From Marinobacter sp. CHS3-4 (GTDB taxonomy: Bacteria; Pseudomonadota; Gammaproteobacteria; Pseudomonadales; Oleiphilaceae), in contig NZ_JASGBJ010000001.1 in the NCBI RefSeq assembly GCF_030053415.1, positions 806,001 to 870,000 of the forward strand: DNA of 64,000 nucleotides. The letters run 5' to 3'. Positions 56,968-64,000 of this stretch are shown here, piece by piece (position 1 is the stretch's first letter; each line of letters starts with the position of its first letter). The translations under genes and the position numbers were made by a program. Under the pieces are notes generated by a model, which did no database searches, was not told the origin of the DNA, and saw only the letters and a program-made list of their open reading frames with translations.

Positions 56968-59541
56968 ATGGCTGACGTAACGGTAAAACAACTGGCCGCA
57001 GATATAGACGCTCCCGTGGATCGTTTGCTGCGACAGATCGTGGAAGCGGGCTTGAAAGCCCGTTCCGAAGGAGACTCTGTCACGAGTGATGAAAAGCAGC
57101 AGTTGCTGACTTATCTGAGAAAGAACCACGGCGATGACGAGGCTGAGCCGAAGAAAATCACTCTTAAGCGTAAAACTACGACCACGCTGAAAGCGGGTCG
57201 TGCCAAGACGGTTAACGTTGAGGTCCGCAAGCGTCGCACCTATGTGAAACGCGCCGAGATTGATCCGGAAGTGGCAAAACAGGAAGAGGCGGCTGCTCAG
57301 AGCGCTGAAAAGAGCGTCGAGACGCCTGAGCCGGAAGTAAAGCCAGCTGCGGCTGAAGCGCCGCAAGAAGAAGCGCCGAAGCAAGAGGCTCCGGTTGAGC
57401 CGGCACCGGCTGCAGAGGAAACCCCGGCCGAGGAAGAAAAGCCGGCAGCTAAGGCCGAAGAAAAAGCACCCGAGCCTGATCCGATTCCTGCGCCGGAAGA
57501 CATGCCGATTCCGCCACCTGAAGAAGGCGAAGGCAAAGATCGCAAGGCCAAGAAGAAGAAAGAAAAAGAGAAAGCTCGCGGACGTGGTGACGAGCCTGAA
57601 GAAGGCAAGCCCAAGAAGAAGTCCGCTGGCCATCGTGGGCCACGCAACCGTCCGGTGGAAGAGCCTCTGATTATCAATGAGGAAGAGGAAGAGACCACGC
57701 TGCGGAAGCCGCTTCGTGCCAAAAAGAAACCCAAAGAAAAGCGTCATGCTTTCGAGAGGCCCACAAAGCCGATGGTAAGAGAAGTAGATATTCCCGAGAC
57801 AATCACCGTGGGTGATCTGGCCCAGCGTATGGCGGTGAAATCGGCAGACGTCATCAAGACCCTGATGGGTATGGGCGTAATGGCGACCATCAACCAGGCA
57901 CTGGATCAGGAAACTGCCGTGCTGGTGACTGAGGAGCTTGGTCACAAGCCGAATACCGTCAGCGAAGACGCGTTCGAAGAAGAGGTTCTGAGTGAGTTCG
58001 TCTTCGAGGGCAAGGATAAGATCAAGCGGGCACCGGTTGTCAGTGTGATGGGTCACGTTGACCACGGTAAGACATCCCTGCTGGATTATATCCGTCGTAC
58101 CAAGGTTGCCTCGGGTGAATCCGGTGGCATTACACAGCACATCGGTGCCTACCACGTGGAAACCGATCACGGCATGGTGTCCTTCCTGGATACTCCCGGT
58201 CACGCAGCGTTTACGGCCATGCGTGCTCGTGGTGCCCAGTGCACAGACATCGTCATCCTGGTCGTTGCTGCAGATGACGGCGTGATGCCGCAAACCAAGG
58301 AAGCCGTTGATCACGCGCGTTCAGCGGGTGTTCCTCTGGTGGTTGCGATCAACAAGATGGACAAAGAAGAAGCCGACCCGGATCGGATCAAGACCGAGTT
58401 GGCCGGTATGGAAGTGATTCCGGAAGACTGGGGCGGTGACGTCCAGTTTATCCCTGTGTCGGCTCATACTGGCGAAGGTATTGATGACCTGATTGAAGCA
58501 CTGTTGCTGCAAGCTGAGATCCTGGAACTGGAAGCTTCTGTAGACGCGCCTGCCAAAGGCGTTGTTGTTGAGTCCAGCCTGGAGCGCGGCCGCGGTTCCG
58601 TTGCCACGGTTCTGGTTCAGAACGGTACTCTGCGTCAGGGCGACATGGTGGTTGCCGGTTCCTTCTTCGGTAAGGTTCGAGCCATGACCGACGAAGCCGG
58701 CAAACAGTCAAAAGAAGCCGGTCCGTCTATCCCGGTTGAGATTCTGGGCCTGAACGGCACACCGGATGCGGGTGACGAATTCTTTGCGGTGGCCGACGAG
58801 AAGAAAGCGAAGGAACTTGCTGAGTTCCGTCAGTCTCGTGAGCGTGAGCAGCGGCTTCATCGCCAGCAGGCAGCCAAGCTCGAAAATCTGTTCGAGAATA
58901 TGGGCAAGGACGAGGTCAAAACCCTCAATGTGGTCCTCAAGACCGATGTACGCGGTTCACTGGAAGCCATTATCAAATCGCTTCAGGATCTGGGTAACGA
59001 CGAGGTGCAGGTCAAGATCGTATCGTCCGGTGTTGGCGGTATTGCCGAGACAGACGTAAGCCTGGCCATGGCTACCAATGCCGTTATCTTCGGTTTCAAC
59101 GTTCGTGCAGACACGGCATCGAAGAAACTGGTGGAGCAGGAAGGCCTGGATCTTCGCTACTACAGCATCATCTATAACCTGATAGATGATGTGAAGGCGG
59201 CTCTGACCGGCATGCTGGCACCAGAATTCCGCGAAGACATCGTGGGTATCGCCGACGTGCGGGACGTGTTCCGTTCACCGAAGTTCGGTCAGGTCGCTGG
59301 CTGCATGGTGACCGAAGGCAACGTCTACCGGAACAAGCCGATTCGTGTACTGCGTGACAACGTGGTGATCTTTGAAGGCGAGCTGGAATCCCTGCGTCGC
59401 TTCAAGGACGACGTGCCGGAAGTTCGTAACGGTATGGAATGTGGTATCGGCGTTAAAGGCTACGACGTGAAAGTTGGAGACCAGATTGAGGTGTTCGACC
59501 GCGTACGGGTAGAGCGCAAGCTCGAATCCACCGGAGCCTGA
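56968..59541 (+). CDS. infB: Translation initiation factor IF-2
   Basis: An 857-residue GTPase that places initiator tRNA on the 30S subunit. It has an N-terminal IF2 domain (1-55), a long Ala/Glu/Pro/Lys-rich linker (about 90-240), then the G domain with [11 protein letters not shown] (G1), DTPGHAAFT (G3) and [10 protein letters not shown] (G4), and domains II to IV. GGAGGA lies upstream of the ATG. Internal start sites for shorter isoforms, known in E. coli, were not assessed. Confidence 0.98.
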   Translation: MADVTVKQLAADIDAPVDRLLRQIVEAGLKARSEGDSVTSDEKQQLLTYLRKNHGDDEAEPKKITLKRKTTTTLKAGRAKTVNVEVRKRRTYVKRAEIDPEVAKQEEAAAQSAEKSVETPEPEVKPAAAEAPQEEAPKQEAPVEPAPAAEETPAEEEKPAAKAEEKAPEPDPIPAPEDMPIPPPEEGEGKDRKAKKKKEKEKARGRGDEPEEGKPKKKSAGHRGPRNRPVEEPLIINEEEEETTLRKPLRAKKKPKEKRHAFERPTKPMVREVDIPETITVGDLAQRMAVKSADVIKTLMGMGVMATINQALDQETAVLVTEELGHKPNTVSEDAFEEEVLSEFVFEGKDKIKRAPVVSVMGHVDHGKTSLLDYIRRTKVASGESGGITQHIGAYHVETDHGMVSFLDTPGHAAFTAMRARGAQCTDIVILVVAADDGVMPQTKEAVDHARSAGVPLVVAINKMDKEEADPDRIKTELAGMEVIPEDWGGDVQFIPVSAHTGEGIDDLIEALLLQAEILELEASVDAPAKGVVVESSLERGRGSVATVLVQNGTLRQGDMVVAGSFFGKVRAMTDEAGKQSKEAGPSIPVEILGLNGTPDAGDEFFAVADEKKAKELAEFRQSREREQRLHRQQAAKLENLFENMGKDEVKTLNVVLKTDVRGSLEAIIKSLQDLGNDEVQVKIVSSGVGGIAETDVSLAMATNAVIFGFNVRADTASKKLVEQEGLDLRYYSIIYNLIDDVKAALTGMLAPEFREDIVGIADVRDVFRSPKFGQVAGCMVTEGNVYRNKPIRVLRDNVVIFEGELESLRRFKDDVPEVRNGMECGIGVKGYDVKVGDQIEVFDRVRVERKLESTGA

Positions 59542-59546
59542 TCCTA

Positions 59547-59978
59547 ATGCCAAGAGAGTTCAGCCGAATTGATCGTATCGGCGATCAGATGCAGCGCGAG
59601 CTGGCCCAGCTCATCCAGCGGGAGGTCAAAGACCCGCGGGTGGGCATGGTCACGGTGAATGCCGTCAAGGTCAGCCGTGACCTGGGTTATGCGGATGTTT
59701 ACGTGTCGCTGCTGACCACGGAAGAACTGACGGAAGATTCGCCGCAGGTCAAAGAATCCCTGACTGTGCTGAACAAGGCGGCGGGGTTTCTGAAAGGCCA
59801 GGTTGGCCGTGCCATGAAGCTGCGGGTAACTCCGCAGCTTCGTTTTCACTTTGATACCCTGCTTGGCCATAGCCGCCACATGGATAATCTGATTCGTGAA
59901 GCCGTCGGTGACAAGCCGGCCGTCTCTCGAAGTGAAGAGGATAAACAGGGCAGCGACGATCCGGAGCAGGACGTTTGA
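59547..59978 (+). CDS. rbfA: Ribosome-binding factor A
   Basis: A 143-residue KH-like 30S maturation factor, needed for 16S rRNA 5'-end processing and cold growth. Conserved pieces: [33 protein letters not shown] and [12 protein letters not shown]. The last 25 residues are acidic. It starts six bases after infB and overlaps truB by four bases. Confidence 0.96.
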   Translation: MPREFSRIDRIGDQMQRELAQLIQREVKDPRVGMVTVNAVKVSRDLGYADVYVSLLTTEELTEDSPQVKESLTVLNKAAGFLKGQVGRAMKLRVTPQLRFHFDTLLGHSRHMDNLIREAVGDKPAVSRSEEDKQGSDDPEQDV

Positions 59979-60895
59979 GTCGAAGGCGTAAAGGGCGTGA
60001 CGTTAACGGCATCCTGGTGATCGACAAGCCCATGGATGTCACCTCCAACGGCATCCTGCAGCAGGTCAAGCGTCTGTTTGGTGCTGCCAAGGCGGGCCAT
60101 ACAGGTGCCCTGGACCCACTGGCCACCGGTGTCCTGCCGTTGTGTTTTGGCGAAGCCACCAAGTTCTCGCAGATGATGCTGGACAGCGACAAGGCCTATA
60201 TTGCTACGGCAAAACTGGGCGTTCGCACTGAAACCGGTGATAGCGAGGGCCAGATTGTCGACGAGCGACCTGTTCCGTCCGACCTGACGACAGAGCAGCT
60301 GGAAGTTGTCCTCGATCGTTTTCGCGGGGATATCCAGCAGGTTCCGTCGATGTACTCCGCACTCAAGCACCAGGGGCGTCCACTTTACGAGTACGCTCGT
60401 GAGGGAATTGAAGTCGAACGTCCCGCCCGTCCTGTCACCATTTATGAACTGACCCTGATTGAGCTGCGTGACGACGAGCTGGATATTGCGGTCAGCTGTA
60501 CCAAAGGCACCTACATTCGCTCACTGGTCGAAGACATCGGTGAAGCGATCGGGTGTGGTGCGCATGTGACTGCACTGCGTAGAACCATGGCATCTGGCTT
60601 TACTCTGACCGATGCCTGTCAGGTCACGACGCTGGAGCAAATGCGGGAGCAGGGCGAAAGCCTGGATGGGCTGCTGGTGGCGCCGGATGCGGCGCTGTCG
60701 ATGTTTCCGGAGCAGACGCTGGAAGGACAATCACTGGTGTCGATATTGAATGGACAACCAGTTAGAATACCCGGTCAGTCCGAGAAAGGCTTTGTTCGCC
60801 TGTATGGCAATAAAGGCTTTGTGGGGCTGGCAGAAAAATTCCCGGAAGGTGAGGCTACCAAACTGGTGCCCCGTCGACTGGTGAAGAGCAGCTGA
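59975..60895 (+). CDS. truB: tRNA pseudouridine-55 synthase
   Basis: A 306-residue enzyme making pseudouridine 55 in the tRNA T loop. The catalytic Asp is in [42 protein letters not shown] and [14 protein letters not shown] follow; a PUA-like C-terminal domain ends the protein. The start is TTG at 59975, overlapping the rbfA stop (TTGA), with GGAG upstream. Confidence 0.97.
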   Translation: MSRRRKGRDVNGILVIDKPMDVTSNGILQQVKRLFGAAKAGHTGALDPLATGVLPLCFGEATKFSQMMLDSDKAYIATAKLGVRTETGDSEGQIVDERPVPSDLTTEQLEVVLDRFRGDIQQVPSMYSALKHQGRPLYEYAREGIEVERPARPVTIYELTLIELRDDELDIAVSCTKGTYIRSLVEDIGEAIGCGAHVTALRRTMASGFTLTDACQVTTLEQMREQGESLDGLLVAPDAALSMFPEQTLEGQSLVSILNGQPVRIPGQSEKGFVRLYGNKGFVGLAEKFPEGEATKLVPRRLVKSS

Positions 60896-60989
60896 CAATA
60901 CCCGATCAGGGCGTTGTGGCTGATTAGCCGGGCTGTAGAGATGCGCGGTTCGGCTGGACTAATTGAGCATCGCGATAATGAGGTGAGTT

Positions 60990-61259
60990 ATGGCACTTTC
61001 TGCCGAAGAAAAAGCACAGATTGTTAAGGACTTTCAGCAAGGTGATGGTGATACCGGTTCTCCTGAAGTTCAGGTTGCCCTGCTGAGCCACAACATCAAC
61101 AAGCTGCAGGATCATTTCAAGACCAACAAGCAGGATCACCACTCCCGCCGCGGTCTGATCCGTATGGTAAACCAGCGTCGTAAGCTGCTGGACTACCTGA
61201 AGCGCAAAAACGCTGACCGTTACCTGGAGCTGATCCAGCGTCTGAGTCTGCGTCGTTGA
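60990..61259 (+). CDS. rpsO: 30S ribosomal protein S15
   Basis: An 89-residue ribosomal protein, full length, binding the three-way junction of 16S rRNA. It begins [16 protein letters not shown] and has the family helices ([28 protein letters not shown] in pieces). GAGGTGAG lies before the ATG. It lies 94 bases after truB; pnp follows after a structured 365-base gap. Confidence 0.98.
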   Translation: MALSAEEKAQIVKDFQQGDGDTGSPEVQVALLSHNINKLQDHFKTNKQDHHSRRGLIRMVNQRRKLLDYLKRKNADRYLELIQRLSLRR

Positions 61260-61624
61260 TCCGGTTGTTCTGAACAACCTGAAGCCGACCCGAGTTCTGG
61301 GATTGTCCAGTGGGTCGGCTGGCAACTGGCGGGGCATCAAACCCCCGTTGGTTGTGCTTCTCGCCTGAGTAAAAAGACGCCTGTAGTGGAATCCAGAGCA
61401 AACCACCTGTCGCAATGGAAAGCCGAAATTGATAGCAGGTTGTTGAAAACCCCGATCCAGAGTCCGGTGTTTTGCAACAGCCTGTTAGCTTTCAGACAGG
61501 GTGCTTCGGGTTCATCACCAGGACGTTTTAGAAAAAGAGAGACCGAATCGGCCGAAAATCTATAGAAGTCGGCTGATCCGAGTCCATTGAAAAGTCCATT
61601 GATAAGATGAAATCAGGAGTCAAC
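61260..61624 (+). promoter_or_regulatory. rpsO-pnp intergenic region with RNA stems
   Basis: No gene here. Hairpins seen: GGTTGTT-CTG-AACAACC (61263-61279); AGCCGACCC with GGGTCGGCT (61283-61291 and 61312-61320); and a long imperfect stem (61434-61453 with 61466-61486, AGCAGGTTGTTG opposite CAACAGCCTGTT). In E. coli a stem in this gap is cut by RNase III and lets PNPase repress its own mRNA; the long stem here is the likely equivalent. Confidence 0.55.
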
Positions 61625-63748
61625 GTGGATCTGAATCCCGTAAAAAAATCGTTTGAACTGGGTGGCAAGACCGTCACTCTCGAAACCGGGCGTGTGGCCC
61701 GTCAGGCAACCGGTTCCGTACTGGTGACTGTCGATGACATTTCCGTATTGGGTACGGTTGTAGGTGCAAAAGAAGCCAAGCCGGGTCAGCCATTCTTTCC
61801 GCTGACCGTTAACTACTTCGAAAAGACCTACGCCGTCGGCAAAATCCCTGGTGGTTTCTTCAAGCGTGAAGGTCGTCCTTCCGAGAAAGAGACTTTGACC
61901 TCACGTCTGATCGACCGTCCGATTCGTCCGCTGTTCCCGAACGGCTTTATGAACGAAGTTCAGGTCATCACCACGGTTATGTCCTCCAGCAAGAATCAGG
62001 ATCCGGACATCGCCGCCATGCTGGCAGCCTCTGCCGCTCTGTCTATTTCCGGTATTCCATTTGATGGTCCGATTGGTGCGTCGCGTGTGGCCTACACCAA
62101 TGAGCGTGGCTACTTCCTGAACCCAACCTTTGAAGAGCTGGAAACGTCTTTGCTCGACATGGTGGTTGCGGGTACTGAAGACGCCGTGCTGATGGTTGAA
62201 TCTGAAGCCAAGGGCCTGACTGAAGATCAGATGCTTGGCGCCGTGCTGTTTGGCCATGAAGAAATGCAGTCAGCAGTTGCCGCGATCAAGGAATTCACTG
62301 CGGAAGTGGGTAAGCCCCGTTGGGAATGGCAGCCAGAGCCGGAAAATACCGAGCTGCTGAACGCCATCCAGTCTGAATTTGCAGGCGCCATCGAAGAAGC
62401 GTACGGCATCCGTGACAAGATGGAACGTTATGCCCGTCTGAGCGAGATCAAGACCGCTGCCGTTGAAAAGCTTGCCGGCGAAGAGGAAGGCCAGCCGGCG
62501 GAAGACGAAGTCAAAAAGTACTTCGGCAAGGTTGAGAAGGCGACTGTCCGCAAGCAGGTTATCGATGGTAAACCGCGTATTGATGGTCGCGACAACAAGA
62601 CCGTACGCCCGATTCAGGTTGAAGTTGGTGTTTTGCCCAGCACTCATGGTTCTGCACTGTTCACCCGTGGCGAAACTCAGGCCATCGTGACCACGACTCT
62701 GGGCACCGCCCGTGATATGCAGATCATTGATGCGCTGGAAGGCGAGCGCAAGGATCCGTTCCTGTTCCACTACAACTTCCCTCCCTATTCAGTAGGCGAA
62801 GCGGGTCGTGTGGGCACACCGGGTCGTCGCGAAGTCGGCCACGGCCGTCTGGCCAAGCGTGGTGTCGCTGCGGTGATGCCGACCATGGAAGAGTTCCCCT
62901 ACACCATCCGTGCGGTCTCTGAAATCACCGAATCCAATGGTTCCAGTTCCATGGCGTCTGTGTGTGGTTCAAGCCTGGCCTTGATGGATGCTGGTGTACC
63001 AATTAAGGCGCCGGTTGCCGGTATTGCTATGGGTCTGGTGAAAGAAGGTGATCAATTCGCCGTACTGACCGACATCCTGGGCGACGAAGACCATCTGGGC
63101 GACATGGACTTTAAAGTGGCCGGTACCTCTGACGGTATCACTGCGTTGCAGATGGATATCAAAATCCAGGGCATCACTGACGAGATCATGGAAATCGCTC
63201 TGGATCAGGCCAACGCGGCCCGTCTGCACATTCTGGGCGAAATGGCCAAGGTGATTTCGACTCCACGTGCCGAGCTGTCCAGCCGTGCGCCGAGCATTAC
63301 CTCGATCAAGATCAACCCGGACAAGATCCGCGACGTCATTGGCAAGGGCGGTGCAACTATCCGTTCTATCTGTGACGAAACCGGTGCGTCGATTGATCTG
63401 GACGACGATGGCAACGTGAAGATCTATGCCGATAACCAGGAAGCCGCCAACGCTGCGATGAAGCGAGTGATGGAAATCACCGCCGAAATCGAAGTGGGCG
63501 CTATCTACAAGGGCCGTGTTGAGCGCATTGTGGACTTCGGTGCTTTCGTTAACATCCTGCCTGGCAAAGATGGCCTGGTGCACATTTCCCAGATTTCCGA
63601 GCGTCGCATCGAGAACGTCACTGACGAACTCAGCGAAGGCCAGGAAGTGCTGGTGAAGGTGCTGGATGTCGACAATCGTGGGCGCGTGAAGTTGTCCATG
63701 AAGGAAGTGAAGGAAGGCGAACAGCCGACGGATCTGGCAGCCCTGTAA
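61625..63748 (+). CDS. pnp: Polyribonucleotide nucleotidyltransferase (PNPase)
   Basis: A 707-residue 3'-to-5' phosphorolytic exoribonuclease. Two RNase PH domains ([20 protein letters not shown] at the start; [33 protein letters not shown] in pieces, near 330), a helical linker, KH domain ([20 protein letters not shown]) and S1 domain ([33 protein letters not shown]). I choose GTG at 61625, five bases after AGGAG; an ATG six codons upstream is possible but lacks a site. Confidence 0.97.
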   Translation: MDLNPVKKSFELGGKTVTLETGRVARQATGSVLVTVDDISVLGTVVGAKEAKPGQPFFPLTVNYFEKTYAVGKIPGGFFKREGRPSEKETLTSRLIDRPIRPLFPNGFMNEVQVITTVMSSSKNQDPDIAAMLAASAALSISGIPFDGPIGASRVAYTNERGYFLNPTFEELETSLLDMVVAGTEDAVLMVESEAKGLTEDQMLGAVLFGHEEMQSAVAAIKEFTAEVGKPRWEWQPEPENTELLNAIQSEFAGAIEEAYGIRDKMERYARLSEIKTAAVEKLAGEEEGQPAEDEVKKYFGKVEKATVRKQVIDGKPRIDGRDNKTVRPIQVEVGVLPSTHGSALFTRGETQAIVTTTLGTARDMQIIDALEGERKDPFLFHYNFPPYSVGEAGRVGTPGRREVGHGRLAKRGVAAVMPTMEEFPYTIRAVSEITESNGSSSMASVCGSSLALMDAGVPIKAPVAGIAMGLVKEGDQFAVLTDILGDEDHLGDMDFKVAGTSDGITALQMDIKIQGITDEIMEIALDQANAARLHILGEMAKVISTPRAELSSRAPSITSIKINPDKIRDVIGKGGATIRSICDETGASIDLDDDGNVKIYADNQEAANAAMKRVMEITAEIEVGAIYKGRVERIVDFGAFVNILPGKDGLVHISQISERRIENVTDELSEGQEVLVKVLDVDNRGRVKLSMKEVKEGEQPTDLAAL

Positions 63749-63762
63749 GCTGTCGATCTCAG

Positions 63763-63802
63763 AAAAAACCCGCCGCTCCTTTGGAGTTTGGCGGGTTTTT
63801 TT
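63763..63802. terminator. Terminator after pnp
   Basis: AAAAAACCCGCC, 15-base loop that itself contains CTCC-TTT-GGAG, GGCGGGTTTTTTT. Active on both strands: ends pnp and the hydrolase gene on the minus strand. Confidence 0.92.
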
Positions 63803-63814
63803 GTGTTGTATTGC

Positions 63815-64000
63815 CTACTGCTCCATGAATTCCAGAACTGCCTGTTGGTAACCAGGAAGCACGAACGTTGAGGCGTGTCCGGTATCGGTCTGCAGGAAGT
63901 GCTTCGGTTCTTTAGCGGCCTCAAAGAGTCGCTGGCCATGGTGGAAGGGAATGATCCCATCTCGCACGCTGTGAATGACCATCACCGGAACCGGGCTGAT
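63815..64000 (-). CDS. Alpha/beta hydrolase, C-terminal fragment (gene continues beyond the window)
   Basis: The last 61 residues of a minus-strand gene. The segment MVIHSVRDGIIPFHHGQRLFEAA places the catalytic Asp (RDGIIP), and QTDTGHASTFVLPGYQQAVLEFM the catalytic His (GHA), as in YqkD/BAAT-like alpha/beta hydrolases. The nucleophile Ser lies outside. Substrate unknown. Confidence 0.8.
   Translation of the reverse strand: MSPVPVMVIHSVRDGIIPFHHGQRLFEAAKEPKHFLQTDTGHASTFVLPGYQQAVLEFMEQ

Overview
The window reads as a chromosomal stretch of a marine gammaproteobacterium, most likely Marinobacter or a close relative. The evidence is: the smpB/ratA/ratB/bamE/fur/recN/grpE/dnaK/dnaJ/dapB/carA/carB/greA/yhbY/rlmE/ftsH/folP/glmM/tpiA/secG/tRNA-Leu/rimP/nusA/infB/rbfA/truB/rpsO/pnp gene order typical of Pseudomonas-like gammaproteobacteria; a tmRNA with tag ANDENYALAA; a wax ester synthase (WS/DGAT); a malate:quinone oxidoreductase; and moderately high GC. 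This assignment is inference from gene content and not a database match.

Layout. 1-3961: a tight four-gene operon (CotH-like protein, cut by the window edge; VTC-type polyphosphate polymerase; DUF4956 membrane protein; OprO/P-like porin) that looks like a phosphate/polyphosphate unit. 3970-7435: a convergent three-gene signalling operon (membrane histidine kinase, LuxR-type regulator with Glu at the phospho-acceptor site, and a two-receiver protein with a degenerate kinase-like tail). 7640-16421: metabolism and redox repair (fumC, chrA, msrA, msrB, sulfite dehydrogenase with its cytochrome, an acyltransferase, a Ca/Na exchanger, mqo). 16567-22547: the least understood block: an ATP-grasp enzyme, a 676-residue protein with a papain-like Cys/His/Asn pattern, an acetolactate-synthase-like ThDP enzyme and a lipoprotein. 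22597-24947: nitric-oxide-related genes (pseudoazurin, NsrR-type regulator, NnrS) with a palindromic operator. 24991-29040: a YedK-type peptidase, then a tungstate ABC transporter (tupA, tupC, tupB) divergent from a helix-turn-helix/periplasmic-binding-protein-like regulator. 29217-29876: a PEP-CTERM protein. 29928-32404: ssrA, a wax ester synthase and smpB.

From 32586 to the right edge the window is mostly core housekeeping: RatA/RatB, BamE, Fur, RecN (with a LexA box), the heat-shock genes grpE-dnaK-dnaJ (with a sigma-32 promoter), lysine and pyrimidine/arginine biosynthesis (dapB, carAB), transcription and ribosome factors, ftsH-folP-glmM, tpiA, secG, a tRNA-Leu(GAG), and the rimP-nusA-infB-rbfA-truB-rpsO-pnp cluster. 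The last 186 bases hold the C-terminus of an alpha/beta hydrolase on the minus strand.

There are no insertion sequences, prophage genes, integrases or CRISPR arrays that I can see. The long non-coding stretches carry RNA structure: a nested three-way palindrome plus a leader terminator before carA, a promoter followed by alternative hairpins and tandem terminators before rimP-nusA, and a long stem before pnp. The best candidates for undescribed biology are the ATP-grasp/papain-fold/ThDP block and the CotH-VTC-DUF4956-porin operon.
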